NCBI GenBank assembly: GCA_037127315.1
Contig: JBBBDQ010000192.1
Span: forward strand, 4,394,001-4,458,000
Length of the DNA: 64,000 bases
Reading direction: 5' to 3'
Source of the DNA: Ascarosepion bandense
Lineage: Eukaryota; Mollusca; Cephalopoda; Sepiida; Sepiidae
Part shown: positions 35,300 through 46,689 of the stretch, one piece after another
Layout of the letters: each line of letters opens with the position of its first letter
Position numbering within the stretch: position 1 is the first letter of the stretch
Notes under the pieces: generated by a model
The model's input: only the letters and a program-made list of their open reading frames with translations
Told to the model about the DNA's origin: nothing
Database searches by the model: none
Program-made: the position numbers and the translations under genes

Positions 35300-35395
35300 A
35301 AAAACATGAGGGTGTGCTAAAAAGTGAAAAAGTTTAATCTACACCCTAAAGACTGACCAAATGACCAAGCATCAGAATTTTTCTGTAGATTTCTT
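35300..35395 (-). mobile_element. mariner-type end fragment
   Basis: GAGGGTGTGCTAAAAAGTG is followed by CTGACCAAATGACCAAGCATCA. The same pair of blocks, in the same orientation, bounds the mariner relic at 51.31-51.38 kb (GAGGAAGTACTGAAAAGTTC and CTGACCAAATAACCAAACATCA). It is probably an isolated 3' end or a MITE of that family. Confidence 0.4.
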
Positions 35396-35869
35396 GGTTA
35401 AACCAAGAACTTTTCACCCCGCTTTATATATATATATATATTATAAGGAATGAAGGAACAGATAAATGCAACAAACAGTAGGTTTTTAATCTATTTTTAT
35501 AAAAAGTGCTCAATATAGAGTAGAGCTTAAAATTGTAATTTCGTTATTCGACATTCCTTGGGGGTTTTAGTGGTTATGTTGAAATGGTAAGGTCAAGTTC
35601 TTATTCAAAAGCTCTAGTATGAGGTTGCCATGACAAGTAAGTAAAAAAAAATGTGAAGTAAGTATTGGTGATGTGATGACGTTGTGACACAGAAGAAGTG
35701 GATGCATTGTCCCTGCAACTTCGGAGGGTTTGACACCTTGTAGAAAACATGAAATTGTTATGGTATATGATAAGGTAAAAGTTACAAAAAAGAAACAATT
35801 TTTGTTGGAATACAATTAAGCATTTTGGAGAAATAAACAATCACAAAAAGTAACATTTTCCATTAAATT

Positions 35870-36335
35870 TTTGCTGCACAATGTGTCAATGGAAATTTTC
35901 ATTCACATATCAAGGCATCAGACCATGATCTACCAGTGACTCAATTTTGGTAGAGTTTAAGTGAAGTGTCTTAAAGAAATGCATAAAAGTGCACAAAAGA
36001 CCACTCAAAATTGTTTGTCATTGATTTTTTTCAAACCCTGTACATTGAATCAAAAATATTTTTGAGTACATCAAAGGTACAGACCTTGATCTACAAGTTA
36101 CCTGATTTTGGTTGAATTCGCATAAGGCATTTCTGAGGAAAAGAGTTCATAAATTCTAAGCGTTTCAGTGATTTCTGCCATATCCTGTAAATCAATTTGA
36201 AAAGTTTTTACATACATCAAAGGCTCATGTCATGATCAACAAGTGACCCAATTTTGGTTGAAATCAAACGAAGGGTTTCGGAGGAGTAGGGTTCGTTAGA
36301 ACGGAGAAACACACACACAGAGACAGACTTATACA
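35870..36335. repeat. Three degenerate modules of about 150 bp
   Basis: Each module contains ACATATCAAGG- or ACATCAAAGG-type words, then (A/T)TGATC(T/A)AC(A/C)AGT, then CC(T/A)(G/A)ATTTTGGTTGAA-type words, starting near 35910, 36060 and 36210. The last passes into GAACGGAGAAACACACACAC. On the complement this reads as a GTGTGTGT(C)TGTCTG lead-in like that of the Helitron-like elements at 37.2 and 48.8 kb. It may be a minus-strand relic of a related element; I found no matching 3' end. Confidence 0.4.
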
Positions 36336-36347
36336 TGTTTATATATA

Positions 36348-36585
36348 TTATATCACTACACAAAAAATTACATGTTTCAGAACATTGTTCTTCTTCAAGT
36401 GATATTTTAAAAACAAATGGCGAAAATGATTTATTTTAGAAAATGAATTCATTAACTTTTTGAATAACCATGAATTCATTATATATTTTGTAAAATAAAT
36501 CATTTTCACTATTTGTTTTTAAAATATCACCCGAAGAAGAATAATAATGTTCTGAAACATTAAATTTTTGGTGTAGTGGTATAAT
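36348..36585. mobile_element. Palindromic MITE-like element with about 115-bp arms
   Basis: The left arm (about 36348-36457) and right arm (about 36468-36585) are complementary with few mismatches: ATCACTACAC(C)AAAAA, ATGTTTCAGAACATT, GATATTTTAAAAACAAAT and GAAAATGATTTATTTTA all occur in both, inverted. The centre is a GAATTCAT-bounded loop of about 30 bases. No coding capacity is present. The right end abuts an (AT)n tract. The class is unknown. Confidence 0.75.
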
Positions 36586-37144
36586 GATTTTATAAACCAT
36601 TGTAATAAAATTTATATATATATATATATATATATGCATGTATGTATGGGAAAATGGTATGAATTTTTATATATTAAGAACAATTTTAAGAAAAAAATAT
36701 CAACGTGGAAAAAATCTGCTCTGAATAGTAAAATAAAAAATATAATAAAACTATGACATTATTCAATTTTAATTGCTTTTATAAATAATATATATTAAAG
36801 ACATTATAGTCTGAAAAAAATTTTTTTTTTCACTGAATAATGAATTTTTAAAAGAATTGTTTCCAGTTTTTATATTAATTTATAAAATTTAAAAAATCTT
36901 TACCTATAGACTCTGAAAGGGCTGAACCAATTTTCTTGAAAATTTACACAGTTGTACTATAAGCGTCTGTGAGTGTTCTTAGCTAGGTTTTGTGTTGAGG
37001 TACCCCCGATAAATATCGATAATCAAAAAAATCAGGTTATAGAAGGAGTGGTCCGATTTTAATCAAATTTGATACACTCATAGACAAAGACATAAGAAAC
37101 GATATTCAGAAGTTTCAAGGCTGCAGTTATTACAATAGTGCAGA

Positions 37145-37151
<7 letters not shown>

Positions 37152-37204
<53 letters not shown>

Positions 37205-37596
37205 GCAAGATGTTTGTGTGTGTGTGTGTGTCTGTCTGTTTATCTGCCTGTATGTATTTTTTTCAGCCATTTTATTTTAGTTTTTGCTTTGAGTTTGGCT
37301 CTAAGTAGGTATAATTATAGTTCTTAGTCTCAGCTATGATACCATTTACTCAGAGGACTTATTTAACCTTCAAAATTAAGTTTATGACGAAAGAAACTTA
37401 TTTGATATCGATACCAGGAAATCAAAATTTGACTTACATCCATTCATTTTTCTTTCAGTCTACGGTTTTGCTTTAACTGGAAACAACTATTGCTTTTTAG
37501 TCTTTCATGCCAACATCCAAAGAGTCTGAGCTCTAGGACCATGAATTAGTTTTAAAGCTTTCATCACACCCGAGCAATGCCAGGTTATACTGCTAG
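37152..37596 (+). mobile_element. Helitron-like element, short copy
   Basis: An (AT)n tract passes into AAAAGGCAAGATGTTTGTG and a GTGTGTCTGTCTG run. The element ends CCCGAGCAATGCCAGGTTAT ACTGCTAG, where CCCG/CAGG can form a short hairpin just before CTAG, and the next base is T. These match the longer copy at 48.8-49.7 kb over the last 300 bp (for example GTAGGTATAATT, GACTTACATCCATTCATTTTT, TCTACGGTTTTGCTTT). A terminal hairpin plus 3' CTRR and insertion before T are Helitron hallmarks. The 5' TC is lost in the expanded (AT)n. No Rep/helicase frame is present, so it is non-autonomous. Confidence 0.6.
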
Positions 37597-37773
37597 TATT
37601 TACTAAGTGAAAATTGAAAAGCTTAATACAAATCATTATGCACCAAGATTTTTAAAATAATTTCTAATTTTTTTTATGTGTATAAAACATGTTCATTTTG
37701 AAAGTATGGATGACTACACAACATTATCAGAAAATTGGTTTAATGACTATAGTAAATTTAAAGTCAACATTCC

Positions 37774-38405
37774 TAAAATTAGATTACAGAATATTTCGAA
37801 CATTTTTAAGATTACTGACTAGTTAAAAATTATATTAAATAGAGTTCACATGTCATTTTCTTAAATTATGTTTTAACAGAAAGTCTCCATAAGAAAGCAA
37901 TAAACATGTAAATAGCTTATCAGTGCTTGACAAGTGCATGTCAGGTGATGAAAGATACATAAATCACTACTACTGTTTGTGTTAAAATCAGTTTGTTTGT
38001 TTTTTTCTCTTTTTTTTAACTTAAAGTAAACAATACTTGTTTCAAATCAGATTACTTATACTTTCAATCAGCTAATACTCCTGAAATACATTTCTGAAAA
38101 GTATATTTTATTTTTGGAAGACTTTTTAAGAAAGAAATTTGCATTCTGATAAAAGACGGCTAAAAATGGTGCTAATCAGCTCTTTTAGAAAATTGATTCC
38201 AATCAATATAATTTCTGTTTGAAAAATACACTATTGAGTATTTTGCTTTATGGAAATAGTTAATTCAATTCTTTAGCATTCAATTAAAGCTAAAATGAAA
38301 GCTTCCAGAAGCTTTTTCATTCATAAAAATTCATTTTAAAACTAAAGTATTGCAAATTATCATGAAAAAGTGGAGGTACCTACATAAACAACACATACTT
38401 TCCAT
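37774..38405 (+). repeat. Ancient duplicated segment, copy 2 (empty site)
   Basis: The segment is collinear with 33751-34182 plus 35158-35285, and has nothing resembling the CACTAG element at the corresponding place (about 38243-38275). It carries about 30 bp there that copy 1 lacks, so the empty site is not perfect. No coding potential is seen. Confidence 0.6.
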
Positions 38406-38830
38406 TCTAAGCTTTATTTTTATATTTATTTTAAAAAAGTTTCATTAAGTTTCAATTAATAAAATGTGTGGATAATTTACTTACTGGGTAGGTGGAGGAA
38501 CATCCAGTATATCAGCAATTCTTTGTTATAAGACAAATGGAACTCTGATTTTGTTATTCTTCTTTGGAGATCACAAGAAAGTTGTTAATAAAAAAAGACA
38601 TTGGTGAAGAAAAAAAGTAAAATGTGGAGGTAAAGCCTTGTGTGAAATTTCCTCCAACTTTAAATATCCTCCTACTTAAAAATTATTGAATAAATAATTA
38701 CCAAGAAAGCTTAGAGTAAAGAACAAAACATACATGACTCATACAAGAATCATTTCTCTTTAACTATGTTTATTAAATTAATCAACAACTCATCTCTTCT
38801 CCATTATCTCTAATTCAACAAAGAAAACCC

Positions 38831-40015
38831 GACATTGGAAGAGCAATTGCCATTGTCCTTTAATGAAAATGTTATGAAGAGCAAACTTCCTAACATTGGA
38901 AAAGCAATTGCCATTGTCCTTTAATGAAAATGTTATGAAGAGCAAACTTCCTGACATTGGAAAAGCAATTGCCATTGTCCTTTAATGAAAATGTTATGAA
39001 GAGCAAACTTTCTGACATTGGAAAAGCAATTGCCATTGTCCTTTAATGAAAATGTTATGAAGAGCAAACTTCCTGACATTGGAAAAGCAATTGCCATTGT
39101 CCTTTAATGAAAATGTTATGAAGAGCAAACTTTCTGACATTGGAAAAGCAATTGCCATTGTCCTTTAATGAAAATGTTATGAAGAGCAAACTTCCTGACA
39201 TTGGAAAAGCAATTGCCATTGTCCTTTAATGAAAATGTTATGAAGAGCAAACTTCCTAACATTGGAAAAGCAATTGCCATTGTCCTTTAATGAAAATGTT
39301 ATGAAGAGCAAACTTCCTGACATTGGAAAAGCAATTGCCATTGTCCTTTAATGAAAATGTTATGAAGAGCAAACTTCCTGAAATTGGAAAAGCAATTGCC
39401 ATTGTCCTTTAATGAAAATGTTATGAAGAGCAAACTTCCTAACATTGGAAAAGCAATTGCCATTGTCCTTTAATGAAAATGTTATGAAGAGCAAACTTCC
39501 TAACATTGGAAAAGCAATTGCCATTGTCCTTTAATGAAAATGTTATGAAGAGCAAACTTCCTGACATTGGAAAAGCAATTGCCATTGTCCTTTAATGAAA
39601 ATGTTATGAAGAGCAAACTTTCTGACATTGGAAAAGCAATTGCCATTGTCCTTTAATGAAAATGTTATGAAGAGCAAACTTTCTGACATTGGAAAAGCAA
39701 TTGCCATTGTCCTTTAATGAAAATGTTATGAAGAGCAAACTTCCTGACATTGGAAAAGCAATTGCCATTGTCCTTTAATGAAAATGTTATGAAGAGCAAA
39801 CTTCCTGACATTGGAAAAGCAATTGCCATTGTCCTTTAATGAAAATGTTATGAAGAGCAAACTTTCTGACATTGGAAAAGCAATTGCCATTGTCCTTTAA
39901 TGAAAATGTTATGAAGAGCAAACTTCCTGACATTGGAAAAGCAATTGCCATTGTCCTTTAATGAAAATGTTATGAAGAGCAAACTTCCTAACATTGGAAA
40001 AGCAATTGCCATTGT
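38831..40015. repeat. 61-bp minisatellite, about 19.4 copies
   Basis: The unit contains ACATTGGAAAAGCAATTGCC, ATTGTCCTTTAATGAAAATG and TTATGAAGAGCAAACTT and repeats every 61 bp, from ACATTGG at 38832 to a last partial unit starting at 39991. Copies are nearly identical; differences fall almost only at the unit joint, which reads CCTGAC, TCTGAC, CCTAAC or, once, CCTGAA. Because 61 is not a multiple of three, no frame runs through, so it is not a protein repeat. GCAATTGC is an internal palindrome. The array ends abruptly in unrelated sequence. High homogeneity implies recent amplification or ongoing unequal exchange. Confidence 0.97.
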
Positions 40016-40019
40016 AGTC

Positions 40020-41450
40020 AAGACTACACATCACTTTTACAGAAATATCTTTGAGAAAGGTATCAATTCAATTCACCTTGTACTCTCTCTTATTGTAAAT
40101 TATTTTGATCTTGGTCTTGTTACTGGTATACCACATAGATAATCCATTACTTTAATTAGCTAGTCAGATTTGGATTCTTACCTGTTACTGGTATCAAGTA
40201 ACCCTATAGTACTTGTATGACACTTGGAGAGAAAAGCAGCACTGACAACTAACTTTCCTTGTCCAATAAAATGGTCTGAAGAATAAGATAAATATAATCT
40301 ATATATCTACATGATACTGCGATATAAAGTATTCTAAATGAAACAGTAACAAATATAAGAAAAGAATAATTTTTTATATTGATTTCATAAGATTCAAAGA
40401 TGATATAAGCTATGACCTACAGGCAGCTGGAGAGTACATCCCCTAAATTGTTATGTAAAAAACAAAGATGAGGATACTAGTTCAAATAATTTATAGAGTG
40501 GTAATAATGCAGTCAGACAATACTGGGAAGGCCAGAAGAAATCAACCAAAATGTTAAAAACTGAAAATATAAATGCAATAAAAGATTAGAATAAAAGTAA
40601 ACTCTAGTCAAAATTAATAATAGAAATATTTATTTGAATGATTCATTAAAATAATATCAATATCTCGGAACTTACAAAAAACATTTAACTAAGTGACTAT
40701 TAAGGATTTTAGATTCAACAGAAAGGAGAAATTGCTTGGGGTGATGCAAGAGACTTGATAATGAACTTCTGGAAATCAAGATGAATTTCTCAATATCCTT
40801 TTTCTATTATCCAATCACCAAGAATAGGAAATTCCTTTTGTTTTTTTCTTACATGTGTTGGCTCTTTTCCAAAATTAAATATCCGGAACATTCTTCATCT
40901 AAATAATCACCAGAGCAGAGCAGTATATTTTATACACTTTGATACAGTGGTGTGTCAAATCCAAGTTTCTATTTATGACATTATCATTTGCTTGAATACA
41001 TAAGCAGTATGAATTAATGTTAGATGTTATTTCCATGACAGAGAGTTTAGAACATAAACAGAGGCATAGAAATCCTGCTCTTCATGGCCACTTAAAACCA
41101 GTTATTCATTACATTCTAAAATAGAAAGAAATATGCAGAAGTATTCCCAATTTAAACATTTAGATTCCTACTCAAATAAAATTAAAAACTTGCAAAGAGT
41201 ATTTTTGCTTGATTTTGATTAATTATATTGCAGTATGCCCAACACAATCATGATGTTATACTTAATCTACAATTTTATGTCTTTAAGTACAGTTTTTATT
41301 GAGTGCTATTTGAAATTGTGAAATTGAATATTATCTTTGATTGTATATAAGATTCCCTCTATTTACATTTAATGGAATTAAGGTAGATTTAAATACTATA
41401 ATTCAATAACATCAGGGCAATCATTAGCCTATCAGAACCTCAATATTTCC
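40020..41450. other. Anonymous AT-rich DNA
   Basis: No gene, RNA gene or named element is recognised between the minisatellite and the LTR-type pol relic. An LTR of that element could lie at the right end, but I found no matching pair. Confidence 0.5.
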
Positions 41451-41469
41451 AAATGAGGCTGAGAAAATA

Positions 41470-42370
41470 TTTTAAGATATTTTTGGGGGCTGGGCATCAT
41501 GAGAACTTCTCCCATTGTCCCCATTATTCTCGGAATCCTCCTGAATCACTCTAAGGTCAAGAACATGTCTTGGCATACCATCCACCTCAACATTATTGCA
41601 AGACTTCGCTCTGGTAACCTTTCCTCTTGTTCATTTTGTCGTGCAGCAAGCTCCATTTGGCTTGACCCAAACTTCATCTCCAATCCATATAGGTTAATTC
41701 CCATCAGAGTGTGTTAAACATGATCTAAATCTAGGATGTCTCCATTGTGTGGCACAGTGTCCTCACGTTTGACAGATTTAGATGATATATTACACCAAAA
41801 TACCACTTCAGCAGGCAATGACTTTTATAGTTCAGTGGTTTCATTCTATGATACCATTTCCGCTAGGCCTATACACTGCTCTGTAATATTGCCTAGTGTT
41901 CCACTTGTCCAACATCTCCCGAAACACTTCTGAATGAAATGCTGCCCCATTGTCCTTGAGTACCTCTTCAACCGGTCCACGCTCAAAAAAATCTCCTCCA
42001 GCTCCTAGGCAATGATATCTGCCATTTCCACTCAAATCTCCCTCCAAATGGCAAACCAGCCAGAGCCACAATTAACTATAGTCAGATACGTTTCACCTCT
42101 ATAATGTATCATATTGATAGATAACCTGATCCAATTAGTGTTTACTTGAACATTTGGCGATGAGTCGATCAATTGGCAATGATCATAGCTTCTAACCACC
42201 TTCTGTACAGTATCTCTTGACACATCCGGGTAGACTTTCTGTACTAGATATAGTGTTCTGTCCACTCCTACATGATGCAGTCCATGCAACTCCTTGACCT
42301 CATCTTGGCTTGCATGGCACGTTGCCATAATGGCTTTCTCTACTTTCAGCCAACTCTTTTTCACTCTGAT
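41470..42370 (-). pseudogene. Ty3/Gypsy-type pol relic: integrase part
   Basis: Reading the minus strand, the zinc-binding region has HGLHHVGVDRTLYLV followed by YDHCQLID, a decayed HHCC module. The core then shows TYLTIVNCGSGWF, DNGAAFHSEVF (second catalytic D region) and YRPSGNGIIE (catalytic E). Downstream, to about 41480, a region reading VWVKPNGA, NNVEVDGMPRHVLDLRV corresponds to the integrase C-terminal segment typical of this group. A frame change near 42050 splits the core. The enzyme would insert the cDNA copy into the genome, but this copy is broken. Confidence 0.85.
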
Positions 42371-42379
42371 TAGAGCATC

Positions 42380-43055
42380 AACATATTTCTGTCAGAGGGC
42401 ATGAACCTTGCACTCAATTTTAAGTTAAATTCATCAATCATTTTTCCTTTATCATGAGACTGATCCAACTGCAGATAGTAACCAAATCAGTTCAGATCTC
42501 GATCTCTTTTAGACCTCATTCAAACACAAGGTTTACACTCTTTATCGTAGCATCCAGCTTAGCAACGTTGATATGGTTGTAGTCACGTTTCTTTCTTAAC
42601 CACACCACATCTTTGACTATCACTCTATTGATCTCAATACATACACCAGTGACCATACTGCTTGCTTCACACCATACAAAACCATTTTTCAATTTGGGAA
42701 CATGCTATCTCTCCCTCAAACTGGATCATGGTGTCGAACCTCTTCCACAACTTCCCATACCACACCAGTTGTTTCACTGTTTACTATGTCTTTCTAATCA
42801 ATTTCTTCGGCTCTTCTCTTCAAATAATTGCAGGCGATTCTAAGCTATCCAGATATTGGGTAGTGGCCCACCATTTTTTTGCAGGCAGAAAACAGTTCAT
42901 GCCTGCTCATTTCCTCATGCAGCTCAGGCAGGTCATTCCCTCTCGCAAATATCAGATTTCCTGCCTTATCTGTATGAAATTGAAGACCCAATGCTGCTCC
43001 TCTTTCTGATTCTGGTGGCTTTGCTGTTAAGGCAAAGTTAAGATGATTTACAAGG
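42380..43055 (-). pseudogene. Ty3/Gypsy-type pol relic: RNase H part
   Basis: The minus strand after the RT gives KPPESERGAALGLQF, RHELFSACKKMVGHYPISG and AEEIDxKD, then VWCEASSMVTGV, RDYNHINVAKLDA and TDLVTICSW. These correspond to the RNase H tether and domain. The first catalytic aspartate (CDAS in relatives) reads E here, and the catalytic glutamate (AELDA) reads K, so the site is dead even apart from several stops. It joins the RT above 43060 and the integrase below 42370 in the usual order. Confidence 0.75.
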
Positions 43056-43059
43056 TCTG

Positions 43060-43495
43060 CTCATGGTACCGCTGTTTCATCCACCAGTATATCGTCAATA
43101 TACAACCCTGTGTTTTTCCTGATGAGTTCCTCTTTTTTTAGCACAGTTTTTAGGATTTTTGACATAATCTTTGGGGCTACATTTAGTCCGAACCCCAACC
43201 TAATTAAACAATAGATCTGTCCCTCATACCAAACTAACTGGTACTTCCAAATATGCCTCACGACATGTATTTGCAAATATGCTGACCTTAGATCGACAAT
43301 CTTGGATGCCGTTGTCATTTGCCTCCACTTCCCCATTGTTTCTCCACAAACGTCAATTGCATACCCACCAGAATGACACATAATGTATTTATTTAGTTCT
43401 CGGTAATTGAAAACTGGCCTGATCTTGTTTTTTGTGGGTTGTTCTAATGCCATTAAGAGTAGCACTCCTGTCTGAACATCCTGGTCCCACAAGGT
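43060..43495 (-). pseudogene. Ty3/Gypsy-type pol relic: reverse transcriptase
   Basis: A 143-codon minus frame carries the RT motifs in order: KNKIRPVFNYRELNKYI, KIVDLRSAYLQIHV (first catalytic D), YCLIRLGFGLNVAPKIMSKI and LYIDDILVDETAVP (YIDD). This is the best preserved part of the element. The YRELN, LGFGLNVAP and YIDDILVD style fits Ty3/Gypsy-type RT and excludes LINE and BEL/Pao. The RNase H and integrase order downstream confirms an LTR-type element. LTRs were not found. Confidence 0.9.
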
Positions 43496-43499
43496 TAAG

Positions 43500-44165
43500 A
43501 TTCCTTCCTCAATCTACCATTTAACTTCACCTTTCAACTTCACCTTCAACTCAACATTCTTCTAAAGTAGAGAAGGAAATGGAAAGCAACACCACTATCC
43601 TTGCCAAGAATGCATAGCATTTCACGGAAAGGTATCTCTTCCCGTCTGCAAAACACTGCATATTTATATTTTCTCAAATCTTGTGATTGCTGTAATTTTG
43701 CATCAACTTGTCAGCATAAAAACAATATGGCTTCCCCACGAGGTTCTTTTTAGGTATGGACGTCCATGAGGTAAGTTTTTTTTTTAAAACTACAATCCCT
43801 CCTTTAATCAAAAAGTTTGAGGTCCTCACAGCCATAGCAGACAAGGCTGAGTGCTTTGTTTGCAGATTCTCCTCCAACTCTACATTTGACTTGTTTGGAG
43901 TATCTGCACACAACTTCCCATCGAGAACTGACGCTCAACTGAGGCATGTATACCCTTTCTGGTCTCTAACATAATTTCAAAGCTTGACCCCCATAAGCCA
44001 GGCAGTGGTGATGGAATCCTGGTCATCGTCATGAAGAAATCTACCCCTGAACTCTCCTTTGTCCTCTTCAAACTCTATAATTACTGCCTCTCTGCTTCCT
44101 GCTATCCTGCCTGCTGGAGGTGGTTCCTGTATTTAAGAACTCTGGAAACTCTCCGATCTCTCTAA
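43500..44165 (-). pseudogene. Ty3/Gypsy-type pol relic: region before the RT (probable)
   Basis: Minus frames at 43913-43674 and 44071-43880 are consistent with the start of pol, since they lie directly upstream of the RT on the same strand and the GC level stays raised to about 44160. The pieces (for example KKNLVGKPYCFYADKL) do not show a protease motif that I can point to. I therefore infer membership from position only. Gag was not identified. Confidence 0.45.
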
Positions 44166-44169
44166 TTAT

Positions 44170-46140
44170 CACCCTTTCAGCCTCCTACCAATTTTTGACA
44201 AAGTGTTCAAGTTCAACAAGACTGTTGATGATATGCCATGGCATATTTGGGATTTAATATTTATTCAGAGGATATGAATTCTGAACATGGAGGACATAGA
44301 AATGAACCGGTATCACCACAAAGACCACAGAGAGAGCACAAAGCACCAACCAGGGCACAAGACTATGGTGTGTGAAATTATCTTTTAGGATCATGGGGCC
44401 CTGTAGTTTGAATAAAGGAAGAGAAAATAAAATGTCACTTACTTCATGGTGGAGGAGAAGAAGAAAGGGTGACAAGCAGTAATTTCTTTTATAGAAAGAT
44501 ACTGCAAAAGAGACAAATTATGGAAAGGAAGAAAAGCTATAAAGCTCAACCAAAAATAGGAATCCACAGATTTTTTGTTCATTTTGTATGAAAAATGTTG
44601 AGAGAAAGGAAGAAAGTGATTTAAGAATAAGAAAGGATGAGAAATAACTCATTTTATTTTTATTTTTGAACTCAAAGAGAAATGTGTAAGTTGCGTGAAA
44701 TACATGAAAACTGATTTCTCAACATAAATTTTTATTGATGAATGTAAAGCTACCTTGAGTGAACTGGATGGCAGGGATAGAGGTCAGGTTTTTCACAGGA
44801 ATAGTCAACAAGAGAAGACAACAAAGGGGAGGTCAAATACTGTTTTGGACTAATACTGTACTGCAGGCAGTAAAATCATAAGTTAAAGGTCATAGCCAAG
44901 TAGCTTGAAGCTAAAGAGTGTATTCATGCAAGTATTCCTATATTGTAAATCCCACTTTGCTAAAAGAATGTCCTCCAGCTTCTCCAAATATTAATAGAAT
45001 AGAAAACTTGTCGTCCATTATTAAAAGAGTTGTGTCTAAGAATGGAAAACAATATTCATGCAAACAATATCTCTTGGAAGCTATATAACTCCTAGAAGTA
45101 GTGATAAAGTCAGAAAATTAGAAAAGTTAACCAATCAATGAGTAAAAGATTACTGAATATCAAAGAACTTTGCATGTATAATAATAAAATAATAATTTAG
45201 ACAGATTTGTAAGATATGGTGTGAACAAAATGTTTCTATGGCCTATATTTTTGGATTTGTTTAAAAATAAAAAAAAACATTTTTATTTCACTTAGTTTGA
45301 AAAATAAAACCTGACAGAGAGTACATCAGGTATTTGAGAATACATATTTAACAGGCCATAAATGGAAAACAATATAATGTTACATGGTACATTCCCATTT
45401 CACTTAAACTGTATATATTCTTAGTTCTTTACATTTCACACACCTGTTTGTTCATAATAAAATTTTTAAAAAGTGTCCAGTTTTCTTTTAAAGATCATTT
45501 ATTTCATTTACATTTGTGGTTGACAATATTTTCTCCAATTCTCAGGATTTGGGGATTAAATTGAAAATTTGCATTTTCTTTCAAAAACTGGAACCGTTAT
45601 CAGTTATAAGATAATAAGCATAACATCTTTTTATTTTTATTTTTTTTTAATCAGGAATCTGTCCCTTTTTTTCTTTAATGTATTAGTGCTTTCCACACCA
45701 GCAAAGACTCCTACCTGGGTGATTAATAAAATTTCCATTTAATCTTCTGTTCAGTAAATGAACTTGGTGCCCTGAGAAGTGGGAGAAGCAGGACAAAGAA
45801 GATCATAAGTTTAGTGCAATGTATACGGATATGGTTAAAACAGAAAAAAAATAGACATTTCACTGACATAACTTTGAACTGAATTTCATTTCCGCTGAAA
45901 AGAACAAAGAAAGAAATAGCACTCTGTGAATTTGGGTATTCAAGCAACTCTAGCAATTATGAAGAAGAACCACTTCAAATGACCTTCAGTTACTACATCT
46001 CCATCCAGTGCTGTATTCAAAATTTTAGTTTCAACCAAAGGCAGAAATAATTATTTTTGATGGCCTTTGTTGGATGATATTGCACAAGTGATGTCAACAT
46101 TTGACTTTAGATGGGACTTTGATATAATATGACTTTCAAG
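44170..46140. other. No gene recognised
   Basis: The stretch is AT-rich with short frames only. The part 44220-44480 is less AT-rich and may still belong to the LTR-type element, but I see no motif there. Confidence 0.5.
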
Positions 46141-46159
46141 GGATGATAGGATATTGTTT

Positions 46160-46580
46160 CCTGTTTAGGATGTGGTTTCCGGTTTTCTCTTTTCCAATCT
46201 TTTCACTCTTTTCTTCTTTATTTTTTTTTCAATTGGAGTAGATAGACTAAACTATTGCCCGGTTCACACTCCACCCACATCTATTGAACAGGTGAAGAGG
46301 CTCATCCCTTGTTTCCTGTTTAGGATGCAGTTTCCGGTTTTCTCTTTTCCAATCTTTTCACTCTTCTTTTTTTCTTTTTTTTCAATTGGAGTAGATAGAC
46401 TAAACTATCGCCCGGTTCACACTCCACCCGCACCTATTGAACAGGTGAAGAGGCTCATCCCTTGTTTCCTGTTTAAGATGCAGTTTCCGGTTTTCTCTTT
46501 TCCATTCTTTTTACCCTTACATAGCCCCCTGCGCATCAATGGTGTTACCACCTTGCTTGGGGTGATATGATTAAAAAAAA
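46160..46580 (+). repeat. Modular A-tailed dispersed repeat, locus 2
   Basis: A partial unit and two full units (period about 153 bp) repeat TTGGAGTAGATAGAC, CCCGGTTCACACTCCACCC, GAAGAGGCTCATCCCTTGTT and TCTTTTCCAATCTTTTCACT. They end with the same unique block as at 28.26 kb (TTACATAGCCCCCTGCGC), then GGTGATATGATT and an A run. Compared with locus 1 it has one more partial unit, so the unit number varies between loci. The plus frame through it (46172-46570) is open but I do not think it is a gene. Confidence 0.7.
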
Positions 46581-46689
46581 CAAAAAAAAAAACATATTTA
46601 TTATGAGCATTAAAATGGCAGTTTTCTGACACAGGAAATGAAAAGGAACACTACACTTGTGGCATTATCTGTCAACTATAGCAATGAGC

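Noticed and set aside
38790..38975. Minus-strand 61-codon frame with internal amino acid repeat
   Set aside because: It reads through the first units of the 61-bp minisatellite, whose period is not a multiple of three.
38831..40015. CRISPR-like regular repeat array
   Set aside because: Units are directly adjacent with no variable spacers, and the genome is clearly eukaryotic. It is a minisatellite.
46172..46570. 132-codon plus frame across the modular repeat as a repeat protein
   Set aside because: The units vary from about 150 to 159 bp, linkers are T-runs, and the sequence ends in an A tail like a retroposed repeat. Kept as a finding to test rather than a gene call.
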